64,000 nt of DNA from NCBI GenBank assembly GCA_024919195.1, contig CP103436.1:434001-498000 (forward strand). Reading direction: 5' to 3'. This document shows, in pieces, positions 40,538 through 47,972 of this stretch (the first letter of the stretch is position 1; each line of letters opens with the position of its first letter). The stretch comes from Methylophilaceae bacterium LSUCC0717 (lineage in GTDB: Bacteria; Pseudomonadota; Gammaproteobacteria; Burkholderiales; Methylophilaceae). The position numbers and the translations under genes were made by a program. The notes under the pieces were generated by a model. It was not told the origin of the DNA, searched no databases, and worked only from the letters and a program-made list of their open reading frames with translations.

Positions 40538-41396
40538 TTTTTATAAATTACTTCGCTTGCAACAATGGTTAAAAAATATTTTAATTTTTATTCCATTACT
40601 TCTTTCATTTGAGAGCTTTGATTTAGAAAATTATCTTCAATTATTGTTAGGTTTCATAATTTTCTCTTTAGCATGTTCCGCAAATTATATCTTAAATGAC
40701 ATATTTGATTTGGAAGATGATTTAAAGCATCCAGTAAACAAAAACAGGGTCATTGCTTCTGGCATGATTTCGTTGAATTTATCAAAAATTATTTTTTTGT
40801 TATTATTTTTCACATCATTCATATCAGCCTACCTATTTAATTTTAATTTTTTCATTCTTGTTTTATGTTATTTATTTACAGCTTTAATCTATACATTATT
40901 TTTAAAAAAATTTCCTATCATTGATTTAGTAGTTCTAAGCAGTTTTTACATCTTTAGGATATTTATTGGAATTTCGATTGTTGGATTTTATTATTACTCA
41001 CATTGGTTAATTATTTTCTTATTTCCATTTTTTTTAAATTTAGCAATCTTAAAAAGATTAGCAGAAGTAAAAAATAGAGCAGATATCGATGATTCCAAAA
41101 AGAGACCATACGGTAAATCTGATTTTTCTAAACTTCGATTCTTTTATTTTTTTTCACTCACAGTAACTACTGTTTGTTTTTTTATGTATGGAATTAGAGA
41201 TGAGTCTAATGATCCTAATTTAATATTCTTGCTAATGTCATGTTTTTTAGTTTTTTTATGGAATTACTATATTTATAAAAAAATGTTAAATAATGTAGAT
41301 TATTTTGATCCATTTTCAGCCTCAATTTTGGATAATCGAAGCATATTGTTGGGTGCTTTATTTATTTTCTTTGTGTATTTATCAAATATCTTATGA
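40530..41396 (+). CDS. UbiA-family prenyltransferase, likely polyprenyl-phosphate phosphoribosyltransferase
   Basis: A 288-residue, ~8-helix UbiA protein. It opens 'LRLQQWLKNILIFIPLLLS', has first Asp motif 'YILNDIFDLEDDLKHPVNKNRVIASG' region and second 'LKRLAEVKNRADIDDSKKRPYG'. This pattern matches decaprenyl-phosphate phosphoribosyltransferases (DppR synthase/Rv3806c-like) better than UbiA or Cox10. Product would be polyprenyl-phosphoribose phosphate. Between a HAD phosphatase and a DprE1-like gene, supporting that role. Confidence 0.82.
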   Translation: MINFYKLLRLQQWLKNILIFIPLLLSFESFDLENYLQLLLGFIIFSLACSANYILNDIFDLEDDLKHPVNKNRVIASGMISLNLSKIIFLLLFFTSFISAYLFNFNFFILVLCYLFTALIYTLFLKKFPIIDLVVLSSFYIFRIFIGISIVGFYYYSHWLIIFLFPFFLNLAILKRLAEVKNRADIDDSKKRPYGKSDFSKLRFFYFFSLTVTTVCFFMYGIRDESNDPNLIFLLMSCFLVFLWNYYIYKKMLNNVDYFDPFSASILDNRSILLGALFIFFVYLSNIL

Positions 41397-42691
41397 AGAA
41401 TGTTTTTAAATCATGGGGGAATTTAAATAAGAATACTCTAAGTAATTTTGTTTACTTAAATAAAAATTTAACTATCAAAGTAAACGATATTGAACAATAT
41501 ACAACATTTGGTAATGGCAGAAGCTATGGCGACGTATGTCTTACAGATAGAGGATTGTATGTTGATACAAGCAATAATAATAAAATCCTTAAATTAAACA
41601 AAAAGAAGAAATTGCTAAATGTTCAATCAGGTGTAATGTTATCTAAGATTTTTGAATATTTAACTGACTCTGATTTAACGCTTCCTGTTGTCCCTGGAAC
41701 AAAATTCATTACCGTTGGTGGGGCAATTGCAAATGATATACATGGAAAAAATCATCATTATTCTGGTACATTCGGAAATCATATTGAGTCAATAAAGATA
41801 TTAAGGTCAGACGGTAAAATTTATACATGCTCTAAGAGGGCTAATAAAGATTTATTTTATGCAACTATAGGTGGTTTAGGATTAACAGGAATAATAATAG
41901 AAGCCACATTAAGATTGGTTAAACATTATTCAGATTTTGTTAACGTTAAGAATATACCTTTTTACTCTATTGGTGAATTTATTGATTTAAGCAGTAAATA
42001 TAAAAACTACAAATACATCGTTGGCTGGCTCGATGTAACTTCCAAAAAGAATAGAGGAATATTAGAGTTAGCTAATTTTTCAAATATTACAAATAGAGTA
42101 AAAAAAAATAAGATCAATAAATGTTTATTTAGCTTTCCTAATTTGAGATTTAATATTTTATTTAAACCAATAATCATATTATTTAATTATCTATACTTTT
42201 ATAATTTATCTTTATTCAAAAAAAATATTACATTAAGCTTTTTTAAATACCATTTCCCGCTGGATAGCATTAAAAGTTGGAATAACATGTATGGATCAAA
42301 TGGATTTTATCAGTTGCAATTTTCATTTCCAAAAGAAAGTGCAAAATTTCATATTGACTATATTTTAAATTTTTTTAAAAATTTAAAGCAAAATTCATTT
42401 TTAACAACAATAAAATGTTTTGGAATCTACGATAGCCCAGGAATGCTTGGATTTGTTCAAAGCCACCATATTACCGTAGCTCTAGATTTTATTAATACAA
42501 AACCCTCGGTTAATTCAATAAAAGTAATTCAAGATTATGTAGCTGATAATAATGGGAGAATTTATCCTGCAAAAGATGCATTGATGTCAAAATCAAACTT
42601 CTACAAAATCTATGGGGAAAAAACAATCCAAAAATTTTTAAAGCATAAGGATAAAAATTCATATTCATTATTGTATGAGAGGTTATTTTGA
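41393..42691 (+). CDS. DprE1-like FAD-binding oxidoreductase
   Basis: A 432-residue flavin oxidase of the DprE1 type (decaprenylphosphoryl-ribose 2-oxidase). Clear matches: 'FGNGRSYGDVCL', 'LPVVPGTKFITVGGAIANDIHGKNHH' region, 'YSGTFGNHIESIKILRSDG', 'IGGLGLTGIIIEATL'. The catalytic Lys of mycobacterial DprE1 (K418) aligns with Lys394 in 'YPAKDA', and 31 residues earlier, where Mtb has Cys387, this protein has Ala363. Start overlaps ubiA-like stop (ATGA). Acts on the polyprenyl-phosphoryl-ribose made by the upstream enzyme (inference). Confidence 0.88.
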   Translation: MKNVFKSWGNLNKNTLSNFVYLNKNLTIKVNDIEQYTTFGNGRSYGDVCLTDRGLYVDTSNNNKILKLNKKKKLLNVQSGVMLSKIFEYLTDSDLTLPVVPGTKFITVGGAIANDIHGKNHHYSGTFGNHIESIKILRSDGKIYTCSKRANKDLFYATIGGLGLTGIIIEATLRLVKHYSDFVNVKNIPFYSIGEFIDLSSKYKNYKYIVGWLDVTSKKNRGILELANFSNITNRVKKNKINKCLFSFPNLRFNILFKPIIILFNYLYFYNLSLFKKNITLSFFKYHFPLDSIKSWNNMYGSNGFYQLQFSFPKESAKFHIDYILNFFKNLKQNSFLTTIKCFGIYDSPGMLGFVQSHHITVALDFINTKPSVNSIKVIQDYVADNNGRIYPAKDALMSKSNFYKIYGEKTIQKFLKHKDKNSYSLLYERLF

Positions 42692-43353
42692 AAAACTTAT
42701 TATTTATTGGATCAAACTCAGACCTTGCTCGTGATTTAAAAGTGTATTTAAACCAGAAAGATTATGGTTTAAATATTTCAGGCATCTCCAGAGCAAAAAA
42801 GTCTTTGTATGTTGATTACTGTATTAAAAACTATTTATCTAATAACTTTACAACTTTATTAAGAAATATTTTATCTAATAACAATATTGATACGGTATTT
42901 ATTTTTAATGGATCTTCTGATGAAAACTTATCTAAGGATGAACTTATCAATACCAATTTAATTGTTCCTTCTAATATTGTTGATATCTGTAACACATTTT
43001 CTCTTAAGACCCGCAGACCCATTAAGATAATATTTGCATCCAGTGTGGCATCACAATTCATAAAAAAATCAAACTATACTTATGGCCTTTCAAAATACTT
43101 TGTCGAAAATTATCTAATTAGAACTTCAACTTCTAATCCATATTTATCCTATTTAATTTATAGATTAGGGCCTTTTAATAGCAAATTAACCAAAAATTAT
43201 AAAAAAAAGTTTGCAATTGTAGGTATTCGTCTAATAACAATAGGGATTTATAGAAAAATGTTTCAAATTGATTCTGTCTATTCCATCCCATCAATTTGGT
43301 TCCTAATAAATATTATTCTTAATTTTTTTCCATTTCTAAAGAAAAGGCTATGA
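42688..43353 (+). CDS. SDR-family reductase, DprE2-like
   Basis: A 221-residue short-chain dehydrogenase: 'LLFIGSNSDLARDLKVYL' cofactor loop, catalytic Ser in 'IIFASSVASQFI' and 'YTYGLSKYFVENYL' (YxxxK). Next to the DprE1 homologue it would reduce the 2-keto intermediate to polyprenyl-phosphoryl-arabinose, as DprE2 does. TTG start overlapping the upstream stop. Slightly shorter than mycobacterial DprE2 (about 254). Confidence 0.78.
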   Translation: MKNLLFIGSNSDLARDLKVYLNQKDYGLNISGISRAKKSLYVDYCIKNYLSNNFTTLLRNILSNNNIDTVFIFNGSSDENLSKDELINTNLIVPSNIVDICNTFSLKTRRPIKIIFASSVASQFIKKSNYTYGLSKYFVENYLIRTSTSNPYLSYLIYRLGPFNSKLTKNYKKKFAIVGIRLITIGIYRKMFQIDSVYSIPSIWFLINIILNFFPFLKKRL

Positions 43354-44645
43354 GAAATAATAAGTCAATTGCAATTCTTGGGGGTGGTCCAATGGGTTTA
43401 GCCTTTGCTTACGAATTAAATAAACTTGGTTATGATATTTCAATTTTCGAGGCAGATGACAGGCTAGGCGGAATGACCTCAGTTTTTGAATTTGGTGATC
43501 TTAAAATTGAAAGGTTTTATCATTTTCATACCACATCAGATACAGATTATTTTCAATACTTAAAGGAGCTTGGTATTTATGATAAATTAGTTTGGCGAAA
43601 TACCAAGATGAGTTTTTTTATTAATGGAAAATTATTTCCATGGGGAAGTTTATTTTCTCTACTTAAGTTTCCTTACATTAATTTTTTAGACAAATTTAGA
43701 TATATCTTACATATTTTTTACTCTACTAATCTAGCTAACTGGAAACAATTAGACAAAATTGATGCAATTTCATGGTTAAAAAAATGGTTAGGACCTAAAA
43801 GTTATAGTCTTTTTTGGAGATCCTTATTAGATTATAAATTTTATGAACTAAAAGATAATCTTAGTGCGGCTTGGATTCAATCTAGAATAAAGCGTGTAGC
43901 CAAATCACGAGATATTTTTTTAAAAGAAAAACTGAGTTATCTTAAAGGATCATCACAGCTTTTTTTAGATGCTATTGAGAAAAATTTAATAAATAGCAAT
44001 GTTCGCATTCACAAATCATCTCCGGTTAAAGAGGTTCTTGTAAATAACAACACTGCGAAGCACATTCAACTTTTTGATGGTCGAAAATTCAGTTTCGATC
44101 AGATTATAAGTACCATTCCAACCCCTTTTATTAGTAATATTTTTCATGGTTTGCCTACAGATTATTATAAAAAAATACAATCAATTCAAAATGTAGGCGT
44201 TGTTTGTTTAATTTATAAAATAAAGGGGAAATTTACCGACTCATTTTGGTTAAATATTAATGATTCAAAAATGGACATCCCTGGTGTAATTGAATATTCG
44301 AATTTAAATCCATTAAAACATGGAATACTTTATATCCCTTACTATATGCCAATAACAAATATATTATTTAATAAAAAAGATGAATTTTTTATAAAAAGAA
44401 CAAATAATTTTTTGAAATCAATAAATCCAAATTTTTCTGATAAACAAGTTCTTGATGTAAAAGTAAACAGATACAAGTATGCACAGCCTGTTTGTGGAAA
44501 GAATTTTAAAAATATGTTGCCTAATTTCAAGGTCGATAATATTGATAATCTTTTTATTGGCGATACCTCTTTTTACTATCCTGAAGATAGGGGAATTTCT
44601 GAAAGCATTAAGTTTGCAAAAAAAATGGTAAAGTTACACTTCTAA
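43350..44645 (+). CDS. FAD-dependent amine-oxidase/protoporphyrinogen-oxidase-like protein
   Basis: A 431-residue flavoprotein with N-terminal dinucleotide fold 'IAILGGGPMGLAFAYELNKLG' and 'ISIFEADDRLGGMTSVF', and a C-terminal FAD motif 'NLFIGDTSFYYPEDRGISESI'. It belongs to the NAD(P)/FAD oxidoreductase group that often sits in glycan clusters and resembles UDP-galactopyranose mutase-type folds; the reaction is unknown. Its start overlaps the SDR gene by four bases, and it ends 13 bases before ssrA, so the likely ssrA promoter is inside it. Confidence 0.8.
   Translation: MRNNKSIAILGGGPMGLAFAYELNKLGYDISIFEADDRLGGMTSVFEFGDLKIERFYHFHTTSDTDYFQYLKELGIYDKLVWRNTKMSFFINGKLFPWGSLFSLLKFPYINFLDKFRYILHIFYSTNLANWKQLDKIDAISWLKKWLGPKSYSLFWRSLLDYKFYELKDNLSAAWIQSRIKRVAKSRDIFLKEKLSYLKGSSQLFLDAIEKNLINSNVRIHKSSPVKEVLVNNNTAKHIQLFDGRKFSFDQIISTIPTPFISNIFHGLPTDYYKKIQSIQNVGVVCLIYKIKGKFTDSFWLNINDSKMDIPGVIEYSNLNPLKHGILYIPYYMPITNILFNKKDEFFIKRTNNFLKSINPNFSDKQVLDVKVNRYKYAQPVCGKNFKNMLPNFKVDNIDNLFIGDTSFYYPEDRGISESIKFAKKMVKLHF
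44614..44640 (+). promoter_or_regulatory. Possible ssrA promoter
   Basis: TTGCAA (44614-44619), 15-base spacer, TACACT (44635-44640), within the 3' end of the oxidoreductase gene and 18 bases before the mature ssrA 5' end. Spacer is short, so the call is weak. Confidence 0.35.
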
Positions 44646-44658
44646 AGGAATTTTTTTT

Positions 44659-45009
44659 GGGGCTGACCCGGTTTCGACGTGGGTTACAAAACAGAATAGG
44701 GCATACCGAGGCCTAGTGTCCTCGTAAAAAAAGCTAGAAAATTAGTAATCGCACACGACGATAACTACGCTTTAGCTGCTTAATCCAGCTAAACGCTGTC
44801 CTGATATGCCACTCGCTCAGGTTTCAGCGTCATATAGAGAGGCTCGGAAATTATTGGGTTACTTAGTAGTTTCTTAAATTTAAGGTGACTCGTTAATATA
44901 TTTGGTTGCTTGTTACTGAAGTATTAATTAAATTAAATAATAAGCTAAGTATGTAGAACTATCTGCGGAGGATTCGCGGACGGGGGTTCGATTCCCCCCA
45001 GCTCCACCA
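44659..45009 (+). ncRNA. ssrA: tmRNA (ssrA)
   Basis: Transfer-messenger RNA of 351 bases that rescues stalled ribosomes with SmpB. The 5' end GGGGCTGACCCGGTTTCGAC and the 3' end with T-arm GGGGGTTCGATTCCCCCC and CAGCTCCACCA form the tRNA-like acceptor. The tag frame starts at GCA 44751 after 'TTAGTAATC' and reads AHDDNYALAA before TAA 44781-44783. It is one unpermuted piece. Its last 20 bases are duplicated downstream at the ends of two islets. Confidence 0.97.
44751..44783 (+). other. tmRNA proteolysis-tag reading frame
   Basis: Ten sense codons from GCA to GCT then TAA: AHDDNYALAA. The ALAA end is the usual ClpXP/ClpAP degron. Most betaproteobacterial tags begin AND; here the second residue is His. 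Confidence 0.9.
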
Positions 45010-45010
45010 T
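44991..45010 (+). repeat. att-like core, copy 1 (3' end of ssrA)
   Basis: ATTCCCCCCAGCTCCACCAT, the last 19 bases of ssrA plus one. An identical 20-mer lies at 46884-46903 and one with a single change at 45215-45234. It is the likely integration site. Confidence 0.8.
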
Positions 45011-45234
45011 GTTTTTAAGCAACAAACCCAGTAAATACAAGGGTTACAAAGAAAATTTAAGACTTCATATTGTTTAAGTTGTGTGCCATTTTGTGAGCCA
45101 CTACGACTTAGATTCTATTAGATAACATTAAACTGGGTTGGGTAGCAATTTTGATATACTCGTTGTAGTATAAAGCCTGGAGCCATTAATTACAGGGGTT
45201 TTGAGAGGTTATTTATTCCACCCAGCTCCACCAT
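45010..45234. mobile_element. Islet A at ssrA, no genes
   Basis: A 225-base segment between att-like copies 1 and 2. No gene is visible. Its last ~155 bases (45081-45234) are nearly identical to the end of islet B. It begins with an AACCC-N11-GGGTT potential hairpin (about 45026-45046). It looks like an emptied or minimal integrated element. Confidence 0.6.
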
Positions 45235-45236
45235 TA
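45081..45236. repeat. 156-base direct repeat, left copy
   Basis: Matches 46750-46905 with six mismatches in 156 bases (offset 1669). It starts with two GTGTGCCA-type motifs and ends in the att-like core, so it forms the right end of each islet. Confidence 0.9.
45215..45234 (+). repeat. att-like core, copy 2
   Basis: ATTCCACCCAGCTCCACCAT, one mismatch from the ssrA end. Confidence 0.75.
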
Positions 45237-45296
45237 AATATTTATGAATTATTTATTTCCTTGAATGTTACGAAGCAATCAATTAACTTAATAACT

Positions 45297-45779
45297 ATGA
45301 CAAATTTTTCCAATTTACTCTTAAAAAATCAGCTCTGCTTTGCATTATATTCTGCAACAAATGCAGTAACTCGATATTATCGGTTTTACCTAAAAGAATT
45401 TGGCATTACCTATCCTCAATACCTTGTTTTATTGGTTGTTTGGGAAAATGAAGATACGACAGTTACTGCCAGTGAAATTGCAAAAAAACTCAATCTTGAT
45501 GCACCAACAGTTACACCAATAATTAAGAAGCTTATCGATCAAGGTTTGATCAAGAAACAAAGAGATAAATCTGATGAAAGATTAATTAATATATCTTTAA
45601 CAAAAAAAGGTCGAGACCTCGAGGAGAAAGTAGCTTTAATTCAAGATAAAGTTGCTTGTAAAACACATCTTCCGAAAAAAGATTTTGAGGATTTAAAACA
45701 AAGACTTAATGAGTTATCACAAATTATGGATATTAGCGAAGAGGATCGTGAATCTTTAAAACTAATATTGTGTAAATAA
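45297..45779 (+). CDS. ohrR: OhrR-like MarR-family peroxide-sensing regulator
   Basis: A 160-residue MarR-type winged-helix regulator. The N-terminal 'LLKNQLCFALYSATNAVTRYY' carries the conserved reactive Cys14 of OhrR, with 'ITYPQYLVLLVVWE' following; the HTH/wing has 'LDAPTVTPIIKKLIDQGLI' and 'RDKSDERLINISLT'. OhrR represses organic-peroxide defence genes until its Cys is oxidised. The usual partner ohr is not next to it. ATG 45297 is chosen because it gives the family N-terminus; a frame from 45201 would start in the att repeat. Followed by a terminator. Confidence 0.88.
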   Translation: MTNFSNLLLKNQLCFALYSATNAVTRYYRFYLKEFGITYPQYLVLLVVWENEDTTVTASEIAKKLNLDAPTVTPIIKKLIDQGLIKKQRDKSDERLINISLTKKGRDLEEKVALIQDKVACKTHLPKKDFEDLKQRLNELSQIMDISEEDRESLKLILCK

Positions 45780-45810
45780 AAAAGAGGGGCTAACCCCCTC
45801 TTTTTTTTAA
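45779..45810. terminator. Bidirectional terminator between ohrR and globin gene
   Basis: Stem GAGGGG (45784-45789) / CCCCTC region (45795-45800) with A-run before and T-run after; serves both convergent genes. Confidence 0.85.
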
Positions 45811-45820
45811 ATACTTTTTT

Positions 45821-46357
45821 TTAATTTCTATATTTTTCTTGAATCTGATAAGGACTCTTATAACCTTCTGTAGGGTTAGTTACAATATCACCCCTAAAGC
45901 TTTGAAGATCAGCCATTAACTCAGATATTTCCTGATCAGGTACATTGAAGTTATAGAATGTTTGTAAACATTCAGTCATAATTATGTCAAATTCACGATC
46001 GGTAATTTTTAAATGTGGATGTGAATCTTTCATATTTTTACCTCTACCAAATTCATCAGGTTTATAAACATCTGGACCTCCAGTTCTTTTTGCAACCCAA
46101 TTGGTTAACCAAACTTTAAAACCCGCTTTAGTATGAATTTGGTCATGAACATTTTTAATGTTCGGATTAGCATTAAGTGCATGATTTGTATAGAGTTTAT
46201 CAACCAAGTGGTCCACTGTGATTGCGATATTATAGATACCACCTAATCTCGTGTACAAACTCTCTTTTTTATCTTCAGCTAATACAGATTGACTAAAAAT
46301 TGTTGCAAAAATAAAACTTATTGCAACAAATGAGTTAAATAAAATTGCTCTTCCCAT
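45821..46357 (-). CDS. Exported group 1 truncated hemoglobin
   Basis: A 178-residue globin with an N-terminal signal peptide (to about 'SQSVLA', residue 27). The globin domain has 'SLYTRLGGIYNIAITVDHLVDKL' (helix B region), 'GRGKNMKDSHPHLKI' with the proximal His, and 'FDIIMTECLQTFYNFNVPD', matching GlbN-type proteins. Export to the periplasm is unusual-looking but seen in some relatives. The start at 46357 has the strong ribosome site GAGGAGG; a longer frame to 46459 lacks support. Possible role: NO or O2/peroxide handling, inference only. Confidence 0.85.
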   Translation of the reverse strand: MGRAILFNSFVAISFIFATIFSQSVLAEDKKESLYTRLGGIYNIAITVDHLVDKLYTNHALNANPNIKNVHDQIHTKAGFKVWLTNWVAKRTGGPDVYKPDEFGRGKNMKDSHPHLKITDREFDIIMTECLQTFYNFNVPDQEISELMADLQSFRGDIVTNPTEGYKSPYQIQEKYRN

Positions 46358-46379
46358 AATATTCCTCCTCGAAGAATTT

Positions 46380-46478
46380 TTAAGACAACACAAAATAAAG
46401 AGATAAATATGCTGAGATTGCAATCCCAAAAAGCAGATAAAGAATAACAAATAAATCAAAAACTGTATTTTTAAACAT
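46380..46478 (-). CDS. 32-residue membrane protein
   Basis: ATG frame with AAGGA ribosome site nine bases upstream. The product (MFKNTVFDLF then a hydrophobic stretch to VLS) is a single membrane helix. It lies 22 bases upstream of the globin start on the same strand and is probably co-transcribed. No family recognised. Confidence 0.5.
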   Translation of the reverse strand: MFKNTVFDLFVILYLLFGIAISAYLSLYFVLS

Positions 46479-46538
46479 ATTTATGTCCTTATAATTTGTG
46501 AACCAATATAATTATTAGCACACTAAGTATTAGAACAC

Positions 46539-46570
46539 TAATTAATTTTACTTATCAGTAATTAATTTTA
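46539..46570. repeat. AT-rich direct repeat upstream of the globin unit
   Basis: TAATTAATTTTA occurs at 46539-46550 and 46559-46570, a 20-base period (two helical turns). It sits about 60 bases upstream of the small membrane protein gene and could be an operator, for example for OhrR; not shown. Confidence 0.3.
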
Positions 46571-46600
46571 TTATTATTTGTTCGTTAAGTTTATAAACAT

Positions 46601-46772
46601 GTATACCAATTCTGTATAGCACTTCATTTGTATGCCAATTTGTATACCACTTTTAAGTAGGTATGAAGCAACAGACTGAGCACTGGATCAGCAAGGATAT
46701 TGATTCAAGGTTGTTTTAAATTATAAAACTTGTGTGCCATTTATTATTTGTGTGCCACTTTGTGTGCCACTA
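46601..46772. repeat. Array of seven GTRTRCCAMTT motifs
   Basis: Sites at 46601-46611, 46614-46624 (degenerate), 46630-46640, 46642-46652, 46732-46742, 46750-46760 and 46762-46772. Neighbouring sites are often 12 bases apart. Two more are at 45081-45091 and 45093-45103 in islet A. Same-strand, near the att core: the layout of tyrosine-integrase arm-type sites (inference). Confidence 0.6.
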
Positions 46773-46905
46773 TGACTTAGATTCTATTAGATAACATTAA
46801 ACTGGGTTGGGTAGAAATTTTGATATACTCGTTGTAGTATAAAGCCTGGAGCCATTAATTACAGGGGTTTTGAGGGGTTATTTATTCCCCCCAGCTCCAC
46901 CATTA
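46750..46905. repeat. 156-base direct repeat, right copy
   Basis: Partner of 45081-45236, six mismatches. Ends with the perfect att-like core and just touches the stop codon of the cupin gene. Confidence 0.9.
46884..46903 (+). repeat. att-like core, copy 3
   Basis: Identical over 20 bases to the 3' end of ssrA (44991-45010). It marks the boundary with the resident chromosome. Confidence 0.8.
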
Positions 46906-47322
46906 TTTTATTATTGTATTTTTTAAATCTTCAGTTCCCATATAAAATACAATAAATTTTGTAACACTGTCTCCTGGGTTCACTCCGGAATGTTTTTTGT
47001 TGATCATCTCTATAACCACATCACCTTTAGAAAAAGTCCTTATATCTCCTGATTCACTCTGAACTGTGATTTTTCCTTCCAAAATATAACCAAATGATGG
47101 CACCTCGTGGTAGTGCATTTGCATTTTTGCTTGGGGCTGCATTTCAACAAGCAGGGCGGTAATCTTTGAATCACCATTCGGGTATATAATTTTTGTTTTT
47201 TCCCAGCTCGTATCGGTTTCTATAAGTTTAGTGACTTTTATATTATTTGTATTCTCAATTGCAAAAGAGGTGAGTGGAAGAAATAATAATGAGAAAAGCA
47301 AATATAAGGTAATTTTTTTCAA
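46903..47322 (-). CDS. Secreted cupin-domain protein
   Basis: A 139-residue exported single-domain cupin. Signal peptide (MKKITLYLLFSLLFLPLTSFA) then cupin motifs 'MQMHYHEVPSFGYILEGKITV' region and 'GDVVIEMINKKHSGVN', giving the usual His/Glu metal ligands. Function unknown; small secreted cupins often bind a metal and a small ligand. Its stop codon abuts att copy 3, but the protein looks complete. Confidence 0.8.
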   Translation of the reverse strand: MKKITLYLLFSLLFLPLTSFAIENTNNIKVTKLIETDTSWEKTKIIYPNGDSKITALLVEMQPQAKMQMHYHEVPSFGYILEGKITVQSESGDIRTFSKGDVVIEMINKKHSGVNPGDSVTKFIVFYMGTEDLKNTIIK

Positions 47323-47346
47323 AGCGGTATTCCTTTCAAACTGTTA

Positions 47347-47907
47347 TTAAAAGTTGACTTTAAAGTTCAGGCCGATACTGTCGAATTGACTTTCACCACG
47401 TGCATGATTGAAGTTAGTTGTGAAACTGTATACATCTGAAATTTTATAAACCAATCCCATCTTATAAGTGCGATCAAACTCATTCCATTTCTCTTGATTA
47501 AAACTCTCACGAAATCTGAGTGAAACAACCCCATCAATCTTTTTACTAATATTTAACTTCAAGCCATTTTCAATACTCCAATAACTATAGTTGTCAGCAT
47601 GTAAATACTTTTTACCAACAGCCACCCTTGAAAAAAAACTTAAGTTCTCATTTAATTTATTTTTATACTTCGCACCAATCTCAACCCTTGAATTTGAGAT
47701 ACCGCTATGTGGATATTTTTTTCTGGTAAAGATATCAACTTCAAAATTTGAATTTATGTATTTCCCAAAAGCGAGTCCATAGGTTTCAGAATCAGACAGA
47801 CTGTTTCTCCCCGCCCGATCTTCAAATCTTATTTCAGAAAAATAGTCTGCAGCGACGGCAGGACATGATAGAAAAAAAAGCATTAGAAGTTTTGATAAGG
47901 TTCTCAT
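47347..47907 (-). CDS. Outer-membrane beta-barrel-like protein
   Basis: A 186-residue exported protein: signal peptide to about 'CPAVAA', then alternating polar/hydrophobic strands rich in aromatic residues and a C-terminus ending in Phe (FDSIGLNFKVNF), as in outer-membrane barrels with about eight strands. ATG 47907 preferred over the TTG one codon earlier. It precedes the cupin gene by 24 bases and is likely co-transcribed. No family recognised. Confidence 0.65.
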   Translation of the reverse strand: MRTLSKLLMLFFLSCPAVAADYFSEIRFEDRAGRNSLSDSETYGLAFGKYINSNFEVDIFTRKKYPHSGISNSRVEIGAKYKNKLNENLSFFSRVAVGKKYLHADNYSYWSIENGLKLNISKKIDGVVSLRFRESFNQEKWNEFDRTYKMGLVYKISDVYSFTTNFNHARGESQFDSIGLNFKVNF

Positions 47908-47972
47908 CAATGTAATTATAAGTAAAAATTTTATGTTTATAATCTAATTTAATCTAATTTCCAAGGGTATTT

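Larger units (their letters stand above)
45235..46903. mobile_element. Islet B at ssrA carrying ohrR, globin and a small membrane protein
   Basis: A 1669-base segment bounded by att-like copies 2 and 3, with three genes: ohrR (+), truncated globin (-) and a 32-residue membrane protein (-). No integrase gene or remnant is visible. The right end holds an array of seven GTRTRCCAMTT-like motifs and the 156-base repeat. It looks like a non-autonomous integrative element or the remnant of a larger island. Confidence 0.65.

Noticed and set aside
45026-45046. AACCC-N11-GGGTT hairpin after ssrA as the tmRNA terminator
   Set aside because: Short stem, long loop and no T-run.
45201-45296. N-terminal extension of the ohrR frame
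   Set aside because: It would start inside the att repeat; the first Met at 45297 gives the family N-terminus.
46358-46459. Longer start for the globin
   Set aside because: Overlaps a separate tiny ORF; ATG 46357 has GAGGAGG and a signal peptide directly after.
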